Positions 40,166-60,800 of a DNA stretch of 64,000 bases are shown piece by piece; the stretch's first letter is position 1; every line of letters begins with the position of its first letter. Source of the DNA: Bugulina stolonifera (lineage: Eukaryota > Bryozoa > Gymnolaemata > Cheilostomatida > Bugulidae). The notes beneath the pieces are model-generated. The model made no database searches. It was not told the DNA's origin and worked only from the letters and a program-made list of their open reading frames with translations. The position numbers were made by a program, and so were the translations under genes. The DNA is taken from contig OW285191.1 in assembly GCA_935421135.1 (NCBI GenBank), forward strand, positions 10,591,700 to 10,655,699. Direction: 5' to 3'.

Positions 40166-41743
40166 CGTTTTAGTAATTCACTAATTTCTTCACTACTGTA
40201 AGATTAAGTGGATAGCTATACAATACTAATCTGTAAGATTGCATGCACCGTGTACCCACCTCATTTTTTCCACTTCGAACACTGGATTTTTTCGAATTTT
40301 AGTTATATTTTTACCACTTCTGTATTGTAGAAAGTAAATATATTCATTATTTATGTTTGTACAGTCACCTCTAGCATTGGAACCTAGCTGGGTATGTACA
40401 ACCAGATAAGATATTCTTAACGTCGATTAATTTTTGTGTTGTAGTTGTAGTAAATATGATATGATAACTTTCTCCAATCCTTTCATTTCTACAGCTTAGC
40501 ATAAATTTAGGTTGTAATCATTTGAAAGTGTGTTATTCATAAGCAATTCCATAGATATATGAAGTGCCTAGTTGAGAGAACAGAGATGTTGCTTAATTTG
40601 TCATTTTAAGCTGAATGTGAAATAATAAAATATCAGGAAGATTATGTTGCGCAAAGAGTTGAGTTTAATTTAATTGAATCTGTCAATGCTGTTTATGTTG
40701 TGGTCAGCCTGACCTCTAAGCCCAATCATATACTGATCTCTAAACGTCATTCTCTAAGAGTTTCTATGTTTACTATCAGCTCCTAGACCAACCCACTGCT
40801 GTACACTGTACATGTAAACATGTACCGGGAGTTTTGCTACAAAGCTTTTGACAAATATCTCTTTCTGTTTGTGTAATAGACAAGAGAATTTTATGAAATC
40901 TCTTTATTCCTCTCGCTTACCTTTCAGAAGGATAACCACATTAGGAGAGGACAATTTCAGATAGCCATGCTAATGATAATAGTAATAGGCCTTCATTAGC
41001 TGTGTGTTGTATTTCTGCTGTAGACATCCACCACTTTCTATTCATAGTTCTACTTATTATATATCTAGTTTGTACGTTTCTGTTGTACAGTTTGTAGTAC
41101 TAATAAATAATAGTGTGCCCTATAAGAGCACCGTCTCTGCATAGACGCATTATTGAGAATTATTTCTGAATGAGTACTGTGAAGTTGTATTTTATAAAAA
41201 TTAAATAGAATATACATGTCGTATAACTAAAAACAACAGTGTGTTGCGCTCTATCTCTCATACTTTACAAGTTGGCCACAGTCCGTCTACTTGCAATGCT
41301 CTAAGTTTGGGGCTTCGCATCACATGCCCTAATATTTTTAGTGCGTTAACCCAGCAGCTTTGCAGGATTATCTACTATAAGAGACTATGAGCTCTATGTT
41401 TTGTATTGTAGTGAGTTAATATGCTAATGCAGATGCTTCATTGCCCATTAAAACTTTGCCTGCCAGTTGCTTCGATTTAAATGATTTCATGATTGCATTG
41501 TATTAAATTATTTCATGCTTATTGTAATTCATATCAGATTGGGTTGTTTGCTAATAATAACAATACCTACTTAAGACTAGAATTACAATGTTGATCAACT
41601 ATTCACATGCTTGTTGCTTACATTGTATATCCGGCGTGGCGCTTAACAATTGGTAACTATTTCGCTTTGAACTGAAATGTGGAGGTAGCAGAGCTCTTAT
41701 TTGTTTCCGTTCTCTTATTCAGGGTTTGCTCCGATCGGACTCG

Positions 41744-47240
<5,497 letters not shown>

Positions 47241-48855
47241 TTGGCTGATTTGTGAATACCAGGTCACCGATTGGTTGATATCTGGTCTCCCAGTGATACT
47301 GTTGGACCAGCGTTTCAGGCGATTTTAGCAATATGGGTTGAGTCCATTTGCAAGTAACTAGTAATCATATTATTTATCAGTTGGTATATCGGTGCTGGTG
47401 CCTAATTCACTACTAACTGGATTGAGTTAGTAGATACCCAATGAACGCTTTCCCTGGTGATCTTGTTGCACTACACGTGGACTGTATTGTAGATTGGCCA
47501 TAGGATAGTTTGTAGTTATAGTACCCCTATTTATTATGCTAACTGCCTCACTTCTAATTGTGATTTAGATTTCTTCTTATTCATCTATACTATTTTTATG
47601 ATATATTGTTTCATTTTATTTATAATTATTTAATAAAGTATGTTTCAAAGTAGTTCTCTATTGTTTATGTTGTATGTTGCCCTTTCTACAAAAAATGCAG
47701 CTGGTAAGTTTATTAAACTGTGATGAGAATCTAGTATGGTCTGTTAATCTCAACTGTGATTGCTGGTTGCTCTTGCTGCCCAGCCACATTAGTGCCTAAT
47801 AGTAGGATTGTGCTAATAAAAACATTGTAGAGTGAAATGATATTTTTTGTTGACTTGTATATATTTATGGTTATAACACGAAATGTATATAAAGTATTAT
47901 ATTATCTTCTCCAAATAACTGAAGAACCACAATCACATGACAGGGCAACTCAAAATCAATTGTTATAACTATATTTAGCGGGAGATTGTATACATGTAGA
48001 ATTATTTGTTGGTGTAGGGCACTTTGTAAGTTGTTGGCAGAATGCATTTGAACAATTAAAATATATATTCATGAGTCAATCATAGTACATATTATACATA
48101 GCAAGGCCTTGTATGCAGGTGCATTATAAAGGCTGCATCCTAGGAAGCTAGGTGCTCAGAGAAGGCAGACCCGACCTAATGGTTAGAATGAATTATACTA
48201 AATATAAAGTTGTCCCCTCTCTTTCTCCAATGGAGGCAATGAGAGAAGGCAATTTCATTGCAATCAAGAAGTTTAAGCAGCATCGCTTGTTTTATTGTGA
48301 TAAAACATATTGCTGACATAGTGATGCACTATTTGTTTAGAAAATGCTGATTTGTAAGAAAACTATAATATTATTGGGAGCCCAACATGTTCACTTTGGA
48401 ATATCACAAACGTTTGCCTTAGCCAAGGCCCATTGAAATGAGATATAACAAATGTAGGACAGAATTATTTAGAGCCAATATCCTATGGATTATAATGTGG
48501 GTGGTTAAATACAATATAAGTTACAGAGTGTATGAATAAATATCCATGAGTGATGGTATACCACCACTACACTTCTACACTTTATACAAGCAGATTATTT
48601 TACACATGAATAGTATAATGACTAATGAAAGAATAATTATATTGCAATAATTATAATGATAGGACAACACAATTGAATACATTGTCCTACATAGAAATAA
48701 TTTTATGAATATTAAATTACCTATTAGTGTATTTCAAGAATTTTGTCACCAACTGTCACAGATAAACTGAATGCATCTGGTCTGTGTGTAGATCAGCTAC
48801 ACCCAGATATGGTAACCAGGGACAAGTACTAATGTCACAAATTGTTGTGTGCGTA
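47241..48855. other. Intergenic region between convergent UGP2 and BIRC6
   Basis: Holds the 3' UTRs of both genes. There is a GTTGTC-family palindrome at 48206-48256 (AAAGTTGTCCCCTCTC paired with GAGAGAAGGCAATTT). No other gene seen. Confidence 0.6.
47632..47637 (+). promoter_or_regulatory. Candidate UGP2 polyadenylation signal
   Basis: AATAAA about 390 bases after the UGP2 stop codon, in a T-rich setting with a GT-rich stretch downstream. Position is plausible for a 3' UTR; usage is unproven. Confidence 0.45.
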
Positions 48856-51800
48856 TTACAAAAACATTCCGGAGGAGGCTCCTTGGTCATTATTGTCATC
48901 ATACTGATCATGCTGAGTGGACATCATGGGGTCATCAATGTCCATATCTGTAGAGGAAGATGAGAGGCAGGAGATATCTTGTAGTACAGGCCAGTCTCCC
49001 ATAGACGGTGACCCAGAGTACATCTAAAAGGACAGAACCAATATTCATAATGGGCTACACATGTGAATTCGTAGGCTATTGATGATTATTTGATGCAGTC
49101 CTTTCTCAAAGAAAAAACGAATTGGGAGAGGACAACTTGTAAATTTATTATCAACAGATGAGCTGCATACTACTTGAGCTAAGTTTAAACGGTGTGATGA
49201 AGTTGTGTGACGTGCTGACTCAACAGGACTATATTACTTATTCAGATGTTCATTTAACTGCAATATAAACACACAATGTATATCATGGACGGCTAGCAGG
49301 ACTAGGACAATTCTTACCTCTGGAAGCAGAGGGAGAGGAAGGCTGGAGACTGATGCAGCGGCCTCCATGACTGCACTAATGTTGGCATCTATCGCCTCTT
49401 TAACTGCAGACGTGGATGCTGCATTGACCCCTGGAGATATGGAGGAGCTGGATTCTACCTCCATAGCTACTGCAGAGGAAGCAGAGGAGGGGTTTGTAGA
49501 GAGGTCAAAGGACTGGTCATCCAGACCTTCCGGTGTTTTCATACGCTGCAGCTCCAGCATTAACTGCTGATAGTGTTTCTGGTAGAAAAAAAGAACAAAA
49601 AATAATGAGAAAGGGGCTACAAAAATTATGTAAGCTCGGGTGCCAGCAACCAAGTGTACATTATTCATATAGAACGGAGAAAGCAGATAAACTATTTGAT
49701 ACTACAATAAACTACTAGCAATTAATAACAGGACACAACCTCTTACACCAAAACATGTTGCTGCGATTTAGCATGATGCAAACTATCATTCCCTGGCCGA
49801 ACTATGCAACCTTGTATGACTCATCCCTAGAAACATGATGTGACTTACCCTGAGTAGCATGGTGTGACTCACCTTTAGTAACGTGGCGTGACTCGCCCTT
49901 AATAACATAATGTGACTCACCCTGAGTAACATGGTGTGGTGGGCTATGGTCTGCTGAGATTTCATCTTAGGAGGTCCTTTAGAGGTAGCTTGAGCTGCAG
50001 TAGATGCTACGGGTACTTCCTGGTCAGCCAGCCATGCTTCTATCTGCTCCTTAATCTCTTTTCGTTTCAACCAGAAATGTTTGTGTATGATCTGTGGAAA
50101 ATAAGATGGTCGATAATTACATAGAGTTCGAACAAGACTGCGATATGTTAGGTGATAAAGCGGGACTAATAGATGAACAGCATTGGTCATTACAGTCACA
50201 GCACATTATCCTAGCAATTGCAACCTGATTCGATGAATCGCCAAGATACATTTACTCAATCATGTATCAGTCACTTCATGAACTACTAATGACAAGTACC
50301 TAGATTATCACAAACATAGTCAAAGTTTCATACTTACTTCTTTGAAACAGGGTGGAGGGTTCTTTAGCATCTCCAACATACCATACTTGACGGTAGCCTG
50401 GCGAATATTGCTGTCATATTCTCTACAGTTAGCTGTGCCGGCTGGGGTTCCACGTGATCTCTCATACCCCGGTTCATTGAAATACGGTTCATTCACTAAT
50501 ATTAAGGACTGAATGGAAACTAACACCTGCGGGAAAGCATACATACATTATAATGCTACACAACTATGCTAAATGCTATAAAACTGGAAGAGCAGTGAAA
50601 TGAGGAACCCATAATATAATTTACACTGAAGCAGATAGTAATCTATGGATGGATACCTACAGAGATGGACACTGAGATAATACCTGTAGGAAACTGGAGG
50701 TCTGTGCATTCCACTTCTCCTCTGGCCTGCCATGCCAAGTGTTGAGAACACTGAGGCAAACTTTACCATCATTATATAGGTTAGGATTAAATCGCACCTG
50801 AAATTGCGCAAACAGAAGTTACCTATTAAAGAGTTTGCTGTTAAAATTTGGCGTTCACCTACTAAAATTACCACCAAACCATCAACTGATAAAGTATACA
50901 TCAAACCGCCAGCAGTACATATACATTATGCTACATACAGGAAACCAGAACGTCTAGCCCTCATATGTATATGTGTATACATTGTGCACATGTGTTGAAT
51001 AAGCAATTAACTTCTTATGAAATAAATAAGCAGCAGCTGCTTTAGCGTCAAAACCGGCAAAAAAGTTACTGTACCAGAGGGCATGTATGAAGTAATATAA
51101 AACAGAGATACGAATGTAAAATAAGATAACTCCTGGTGGTTGATCATCAGAGCAGTGAGCATACAGTCATCATGCATTTGTAAGGATAAGACTGGTAATA
51201 GTGTAGTAAGTGTACCTTATGGTTTCCAGTAGTTTGTAAGTTTATAAGTGGAGGGGAAGTAGGGTAGTCTGTGGGAAAGAATACGTCAAACTCAAAGCAC
51301 CCGTTCATATATGGAGTGTCACATGGACCTGTGATGAGCACCTGTTCATACATAACATACTGAGTTAAACGTATTGTATACATTAGGTGACAAGTGCAAC
51401 AAGTGCTTGTTATAAACTGCATGAAGGTAAAAAATCATGTGAACCCATTGATTAGAATTGCCCGCCCCACAAACTAGAAAGAGAAACACTAATCAAAGAG
51501 TCCCTCGATGTCAATTAGCTGCAAAACGACGCATTGACAGAATGTAGAAATTTACCCCCAACAAACTCTCAGTATTACGAATAGAATACTGAAGTTAATA
51601 TTGAAGGTTGATGGATATACTAGTTGTTTGATTAGTAAATTCAGTCAATTAGATCAATGTAAACCTTGGGCTAGGATGGTTAACTTCAGTAACCCATACT
51701 AAGCAAAATATTAAATATATTCCGGTAAAGACAGAACCCCAGGACACACCAAGCAGCATAATAACTCAGTTAGGAGTTTACCAGGTCAGCATCTAATGCT

Positions 51801-54800
51801 AAGGGTACACCAGTCATAGGTCGCCGAGATAACACTAAACATTCCCTCACATAATATTATACATAAAGTATACCTTCATTACGTCCATACGCTCCTCGTC
51901 ACACCTAACAAACACGGAGCTGCTAGCACTAAGAGGTAAGCTAGTGCTCAGTGTTACTGCCTCCTGGGCCAATCTCCTGGTTCTGCTGTTACTACCAGAT
52001 GTGCTGGATGCCTGTCTCACTGACACCTCATAGTGGTGGTGACATAGAAACTTTACCACAGATGAGCTGTGGTCTATGAACTGATATGCATCTACAAGCA
52101 TATTATGTACATGTTCATGTGAGTAAAGGTCTGCATAGGTTATTCACTTGACCATTGAGTTGGAACTTTCGACCTGACACAACCAAGATCATCTGCAACG
52201 TATACAGCATGTAGGGAAAAACATACATGTTACTCTAACCGTGTATACGTCCCACACCCACCATGTATGTATATCTGACACTCACCAAACTGAAGATCTT
52301 TGAATATGCTCTCATAGCTCTGTACAGGTTTCTCTGTAGCCTCAGTGCTAGCAGACATAGTTCCAGTCTTCACGGGAGATGAGGCAGCCAGCTTTTCCTT
52401 ACACTGCTGTATGGACAGGGTGAGCATAGACTGAGTTTCTGACAGCACCACAGCCAGCTCATTGAGGGAGTTAGCCTGATCCTCGTCCTCTGAGGATGTC
52501 TTCTCCAAGCCCTTACTCTTCTCTCCGCTACGACTTTTATCACTACTACCGGATACCGGCCTGGTAACGAGGTGAAGGAGTAACAGAGTTTGGACACCAA
52601 CGAATGCACCACCACAGTAAGTAATCATAAGTTATTGCAGATCAACAACTGTGTGTTACTGTCAACTGGATTAATACGGTTTCTAAAAGAAGATGAAAAG
52701 TACAAGTATGAACTGAGTAACAGTATCAATAGAATAGAATATAATCGTGAGATAAATACCCGAGTCTGCTCTTGTACGTGGCGACACACTTGGCCATGCT
52801 GGTGTTGAGGTGTTCTAATGAACTAGAATCTGATTGGCTGACAGACTGTGTAAGAAGAGGTACTAGCTCTTCGGAGGAAGCCAGCGCTCTCAGCATTCTA
52901 TAGACGGACTGGTAGAGTGGTACATGTCTAGACATGTCCAATACTGTAGGTAGATCAGAACATAATCAATAATGGGTAACCGACGGAGCGTTCCATTGGT
53001 TTATATACTAAACTGTATATGCATGTAAATATCACTAAACTTGAGTATTATAAACGAATTATAGAAACGAAGCATTAATAGACACATATATTATACTTGA
53101 CTACATAACTAGCTGGTATTACCACTACTACAGCTACATATGCAGAAGTCATAAAGATAGTAACCAACACAGCTCAGGACTGAAACTGGTAATGGTAATG
53201 CCTGAGGGTTGAGACAAACAAGAAGGGGGGGGGAGGGTACTTACCCGAATCATTCCTGAGATATGAGGCTATGGCAGGAAGTAGGCACGAGTCACTGAGT
53301 CTCTCAAACAGGCCCATGGGTAGGCTGGTCTGTGAGTGGAATGAGACCTCTCTCCTATCCTCAGGGTGTATCATGGCTGATATGATATCTAGCATACACG
53401 TGACGTGTTCCTCCTCCCCTTGCTGCTTCAGCAACAGCTACAAGTTTACAAGAGACAGGTTTAGTAGTTTAGCAGTTTAGTACATACATCCATCTACTAC
53501 ACGTACAGTGTCCTTCACCAGTCTATGTCACCTAAATGCATGCTGACTAATGCTGTTGCTAGGAATACGCTGCCAACATGTATGTGTTTAGAAGATGGAT
53601 TGGCAGGTAGAGAAGCTAGGCAGAGTTAGATGATAGATGACCCGAAGAACTACATGCATATGCCAATGTACTCGTAACACCTTACCAATAGGTTGACTAC
53701 CAGCTAAATGACTTACCTGCTCAAGGTCCCACTGTGTGGTAGTGGATCCGGTACCAAAGCCTGTCCCCTTGGCCCAGTATGTCTGTCCCAACTGGTCATC
53801 CTTCTTACCAGGGGCATTTGCAGCGACAGACGTTGGAGCTGTTGCCGGTGATTTGGACTTCTTAGTACCGATGACTTGTGTAGCCATCTACAAGACAATA
53901 TATACTATGACGCTACATACCATCCTCTTTAGAGCCATGTCTGCGCTGACTAGCCTATTATGTAATTCTATTTCCACTGCACTAAAGACAAGAGGGTGCA
54001 TATGTAAGACCTCGGGTGCACGAGTTTACACGTTAGTATAAAATACTACCTCAATATAATATGCCGTAGGTAAAGGTATCAGTACACTATATATAGACAG
54101 TAAGTAAAGTTGTCAACATACAAAGGTGGCTGTTTGAGTGAGCTGATCGTGCTGACTGCCTGGTTCGGGAGACTTTCTAGGGCTATGATGACTGAGAGCT
54201 GCTAGACAGGCGAGTACGAGGTGTAACACTCCTATGTCCATACTAATCCTTCTTAGCAGAAGTCCATCGTCTGTGGTGAGGGGGCTAGACTGGTACAGTC
54301 TCTGTAGACATGCACACACATACATGTATATATATAGTACACAAAGTGTATGTGTCTAGTATACATGCATGGTCTGAGTATATAGTGTACTTTGGGCTTA
54401 TACTTGGCAGATATGGTACATGCATACAGAACTGAATTCCTATCTGTTATCATGATTAGTACATGCACATGTTTATTAGCTGATAGGACAATAGTCGACC
54501 AAACTTCTGCTATAACATGTTGAGCAGCAACTGTATGGATCCACTACTACATGTATTATATGTATGTGAGCACCTTATATACCAACATATGGAAAATCCA
54601 GTGACCTATGGTTTGGTAAACAACTTGGAGAGACAAGGGGAGACAATAATATAGACTCTAGACTAGAGTATACCTTGAGGTTGGTAAAGGGCAGTGTAGG
54701 TAGAGCTGTAGCCTCAGAGGAGGCTAGGATAGGGGTGCCTTCCCCATCGTCCCTTACACCCAGCACGAGACGGAGGATAAACTTGGCCGGCAGCCTCTGT

Positions 54801-57800
54801 TTGATAAGCATCTCCGCATAACCTGGGAGCCGTAGGAACAAACCAAATGCTACTAGAGAATGCGGGGGTATGGTAGTTGAGCTCATAGCTTTCTTGGTCT
54901 GTTCCTTCTTATCAGCACCTCCCACAGTGATTGCTTCGTACTGCTACATAAATCAAGCATCAAATACATACTGTACCTTTTACACAGTTATAAATGGTTG
55001 ACCGGCCTGAGGATGTAAGTATTATGGTAGATTTACTAAATTATATATACACATTGTACAAGAGTGCAGGGCTAGAGTTGTATGTTACATCACTATGTTG
55101 ACAGTATTACATGTATAGTATGTCAGTGTACAAAACTAGACCTACATGAACAACCTTACATACACGCTCACGACTAGCCAACACTCAAAGTTACTTGTAC
55201 ATGCATGTGTTACCACACCATACCAGACATACACAAGCGTGTTACTAGGCAATATCAGGACTATTAGTGGATACATACCGGCATACCACCAAGAGATATA
55301 CCCTTGACTTGTGTCACAAATTCATAGTCTTGATCAGAAAGATCACCTCCATTCTCTGACTGCTGATTGGTTGAAAGAGGTTTGTTATACTGAGTTATCT
55401 CTGGATACAGCAGGGGGAGATGATCGGCTAGCAGAGCTAGACCACCCAGACCTGCAGTAGTTTATGTATAGATACTATAATACACTAGTGAACATGAAAG
55501 TAGCAAGCAATGTAAGTATATACTGGTGATAAAATACTACAAGTTTGCTCTGCTCCATAGGAGAAAACTGGTTAAATCAGAATAACATACAAAGTGAAGA
55601 GAGGCACCGGTGCAGTAAACATATACAACGCACATTCTTATCATGTGCATCCATATTGTATAGTACATTACATTAAAGAATTGTATATCATAAATATACC
55701 CTTCCCACCAAATGGAATATAATGCACACACACCTGTGAACACCTTAAGAGTTGAGCTAGTCTCCAGATGTAGTTTGTATCCTGGAACATTGTCACCAGT
55801 CACAGAGTTCCTCTGCTGTCCCTTGTATATGTCCAGCTCTATGAGCTCTGAGCCCTGATGTAACCCCCTCTCAGTAAGAGCTACAACTAGCTCCGCCACT
55901 GTGACTGACCCATCCAGTGCTTCATCTAAATCAAATAGAAAAGTCATGTCCATGTTGACTTCATCGAAATACCACCAATTGGTTCCCAAACATGACTGCT
56001 TTGTGAAAGGCAAGTCTCCTCAAGTTCACCAACATAATAAATATCAATGTGTATTTTACCCGAAATCTCCTGATGTTTCCATCTTTTAGTATTATAGTAA
56101 AAACCTACTCCTGCGTCATTGTCTAATTCTTCTTTATCACACTACTATAACGTCTGCCATTCACCTAACAACACTACAGTCATATACATGTATATATATA
56201 TATTAGCGCAGGACAGACACGGATATATACGACTCTTCAGCATACACACCTGAGAGTTTGGGCTGCACAAACTGTACCTTCCTCATGGCTCCCTTCATCT
56301 TACCATGATCTGTCTGACTGGTAGAACTTACTGTCTTTTTGTTACCCTTCCTCTTATCCTTGGAGGCTTGGGCCATAGATGACATCGTGGCATACAGCAC
56401 GTCATCTGGATGAATTAAATGTAATGATAACAACAATATTATACAGACAGGTTTCAGTGTACAACGTGAAGTGGACAGCCGGAGCCTGAGCATTTGCAAT
56501 TTCAAACAGTACATCGACATAAATCCATTGAGTAACTTAAGAGAAATAAAGATCTAATCATCAATACTTATATCCACCTTCATTTTGACAACGTGTATTT
56601 TATGATACATTTGGCATGTATGATAAACTATATCTTGGGGAATTAGTTCAAGTATGGTGAGGATGGGAATACTACACACATAGTACAGACGCTAAAGTGA
56701 GTTGCATATAGTTGACTACATTTCCAAAGTAAAAACTAAACTTTACACTTGATTTATCACTGTACAGTACACAATATCAAGCCAAACAAATACATGTAGA
56801 TGAATGTATAAAATAGTAAAACCGGCATACTGTAGAAATACACATGGTAGACTCATATCTGTAATAGTAATAGTGCTTGCGTTTCCACGCCAGTAGATGA
56901 ACATGGAAACAGAGGAGAGTAGAATTGACTTACCATAGTCTACATTACCCAGAGAATCGCCGAGGACATCCAGGTCATACATGCTGGGCATCGCCATTGG
57001 GTCTGGGTCGGATTTCACAGATTTCTTTATAGACTGTGGATTCTTCTTCTTGTCTGCAAAATAGAGCGAAATAGTCATTCAATATTCAACAGAACCGAAG
57101 CTATAGCTGTTACGTCAGGGATATGATATGCATAAGTGGTTAAGCACACTGAACGGTGAGGCCCAACAGACAAAACACCTTAGTGAATCTGTTCCCACAA
57201 AACTGTCACCAATGTGGAGTTGCCACCTCCGGTGCATGAGCAAATGGAAAATCCGTTATAGGCTTTTATACATTTATGTATATTAGTGTGGGTTTTGACC
57301 AAAGTGAAACATTGCTCACATACATTGACTGTTGATTGTTTGCCCTAATACTCAAGGTGCTATGCTAAAATAATCGTATGACGATACAAGCACGCTGGGG
57401 AAATCCCATTAACGTTGTTGAGTAGATTATCTTGGAAGAATCGTCACTATGAAATATAACAGACCGCCGAGGAGAGTGTGGTAAAGATACACTAACCTTG
57501 TTTTGAGAGAGCCTCTGCCACTTGTTCCATGGTGTCATGGATGGAGACAAGAAGTGTATGAGTAGAGCGTCCGACACCCATACCCAGACGTGTGGAGGAG
57601 GTACTACCATCAAACCGGTAGTTGACCCCGTGGGAGGAGATGGTAAGGTGGATCTTCTCATCCTCCAGCATTGTTTGTAGTAGCAGGTTCTTCATGAAGC
57701 TGGACAGAGATGTGCTGCCTGCAGCTACAACGTATACAGAGCGTGTGATTGGTTGAGAGCTAGTTACTATATTTACTAGATACTATGTATGACACATGTC

Positions 57801-60800
57801 ATTGAATGCATATCATAGTACTACTACATTGAGGTACAGGGCATATCATAGTACTACTACATTGAGGTATACAAACTCACCGGAATTGCGTACAGAAGTG
57901 AGAACCCTGAGTAGATTACACATGACCTCTGAGAAGGTCAGCTGGTTGATCGTGTGGTTGAGAGTGGCTGTCTTAAAGAATGAAACGACAGATGATTCTA
58001 CTGACTGATCCTCGCCTGACCTGTTGTTCCCTACAATACGGTGATACAGTTTTAATGTGACTGTATAGTTATGGTGTCTGCATGTAACACAGCAATACAG
58101 CTCACAGTACATATACATGTAGTCATATTGGGCTACCACACAGGAAGTGAGCAGTCATACTTACTGTTGCCACAGAAGAGCTCGAGAAGGAGAGCCCAAA
58201 ACACCTGCCCCTCTGTGCCACCCATCCAGTCCTTGAGTATGGGGTTAGCGGATGAGCACTCTCGGAAGAAGTTGAGTACAGTGGGCAGTGTTTTCCAGGT
58301 GACCACCACAGGGTTGGCTAAAGCGGTGAATAGGGTTTAACATACAGCTGCATATAAACAATTTAAACTACATTCTATACATACAGTACATATGTTGACA
58401 AGTAAACAAAGTCACGGTACAAGCAGTTCATATTTGACAGAATAGATTACAAAATTAGCTATCAATATACTACTAGCACTAGTGGTCAACCTTACTGAAA
58501 GCTCTGCACCATACTTATATACTCTATACTGTACATAATGTACTCTGTGTTGAGTATATAACACACCTTGTCTCCTAGGTGTGGATGGTGAGGCTACATG
58601 GGGTTGCTCTATCTCTCTCAGACAGAATTCTGTGACAGCCTGACTCAGCACACGGGGCAGAGATGAGTCTATCAGCGATTGTGCACAGTTGTCAGACTGA
58701 GATGCAGCTGCAAGTAGAGTAAGTTTGTTCCGGTCCGTAAGTGAGTCCTGTTTGAAACGACAGTCTCCTTTCCTCTCATCCGTGAGCATTTCTGAAACAA
58801 GTTACAAGCAGAGTCAACCATCACTCTGTAGTTCCAGATAAAGATACCGCTGTCACTATTGCTGGAACATCTTGTTGCATAGAATAATTATACAATATTT
58901 ATAAATCTGTGCGTGATTTAAAGTCAGTCTGAAACCAGGTATTTGGGGAAAATCGAAAGCCCCAGTCCTTCAAATACGAAACAGGTACTCACCTGTTAGC
59001 TAGGTATGACACTTTGATCAAACATTTGGATAGACACAATGGAGGCACGCCTACCTGCGAATAGTCCGCACACCGATACAGCATTGATAAACTAGATTTT
59101 GCTATACACTACACTCACCATGTTGGATATCATCTTTGGTGTCGTCCGTTACGCTAGCTCGTAATATCTCCGTCTGGTTCGAAGCAGGAACTGGAGTGGT
59201 AAAGAAGTTCTGTAGAACGTTCAGGAAGTATTTCAGATCTATTTGACAAATGGCAGCGATGACGTTGTTCACTGCTTGTTTCATAGCCATGTCTTTACTG
59301 AGAGAGAGTGACCAGTTGAACAGGTGCCTGTATGATAACAAACAGGTGCTTGTTTAAAACAGAAGTATATAAGAAAATTTGCCTACTTACAGGCAGGACA
59401 GCAGATTAAGTCGACCAATTCTTTCAAGAACTGGACTACTAATGACCATGCCTATTATAGTGGTAGTCTATAAGCAGAGATAATCAAATATATAATCACC
59501 CAATTAGAAAATAGCTGATTATGACAAAGGTAAAATCTCATACAAGACGCATAGTTGCCACCTGTTTATACCTGTCACCAGTAGGTGCAGGTACTCATTC
59601 ACTATCTTAATACTATACAAGCCCTATACTTACAACAAACAGCTTAGGCTACATGAGGAATGATAATTTATTTGTGCATATTCAAAAGAAACAAAAGGTA
59701 AACATGTGAGCAGATAGTATAAGCACATGTTTGTCCCTAATTATCTACCTGTGATGGGAGAATACACGTACTATACTGACAGGGCAGCCATGAAACTTGG
59801 AACTAGTGTTATAATATAGAAACAATTTACTCCATCTCAAAACTCTGTTACTAATTATGATGGAGCTTTATCTGCAGAGATTATTTATAACATTCTCGTA
59901 ACAAAATTTGAAAGAGGAGTACAAATACCTACATATCAGGACACTTACATGATGGTGACCTAAACCAAATGGTAGAAAGTTAAGTCAAGTCAAGTCAAGT
60001 CAAGTCAAGTCAAGTCAAATACACATACAATGTAGATAATGCAACCTGATAGTGGGCTAGTGATTATTACAGTGATGGTCAGAACTAACCTGAAGAACTG
60101 TAGAGAGAAGAGAGTTGGCATGTCAAACAGAGAGAGGTGTGCTGCCTTCCATACTGTTGCTGCTACACATTGTACATGTAACCTGGAGGGTCTCACCACG
60201 CCAGGGTCTGCTGCGGAGTTGCTGCCGGTAGCCGTAGCATGCACAGCACAATCCTCCAGCCACTTTAACATCTGTCCAACTCTAAACACACCAACATAAT
60301 CTATATGGTGATTGCCGAGTCGATATGATAGGTTATTTACCTACACAACTTGAACTTGCTAATGGTGAATATTACAAACAGCATATTTTGATGGTAAATT
60401 ATTTACATAGATACTACCAGTGGGTTTCCAGCCCAGCATGATTCAGATTGCCCAAACTATCCAGTCAAGTCAGTGCATAGTCGTAGTACTCACTAGTGGA
60501 GCTAGTAATAGTTTGTGGGGTAGTAGATAGGTTATTAGAGTGAACACCGCTGTGTATACATCCAGAAGGCATTGTGTAACCACTAGTTCACAGTCTAAGC
60601 TACATGTAGCTACATTGAAAGTGTTTAGCCCGAGAACCTACCTGGTTGAGGAATGGTTGTCTCGATGCAGACAAATCCTGTAGAGTATTTCTGCTGTAGC
60701 CTCAGTGGCCATAGACTCGGGGCTTTCTAGCACCAGTTCTCTATGGTTCTGTCTCAGTAAGACGTCTATGGCACTCTTACTCATGTCTACAGATCGCAGT

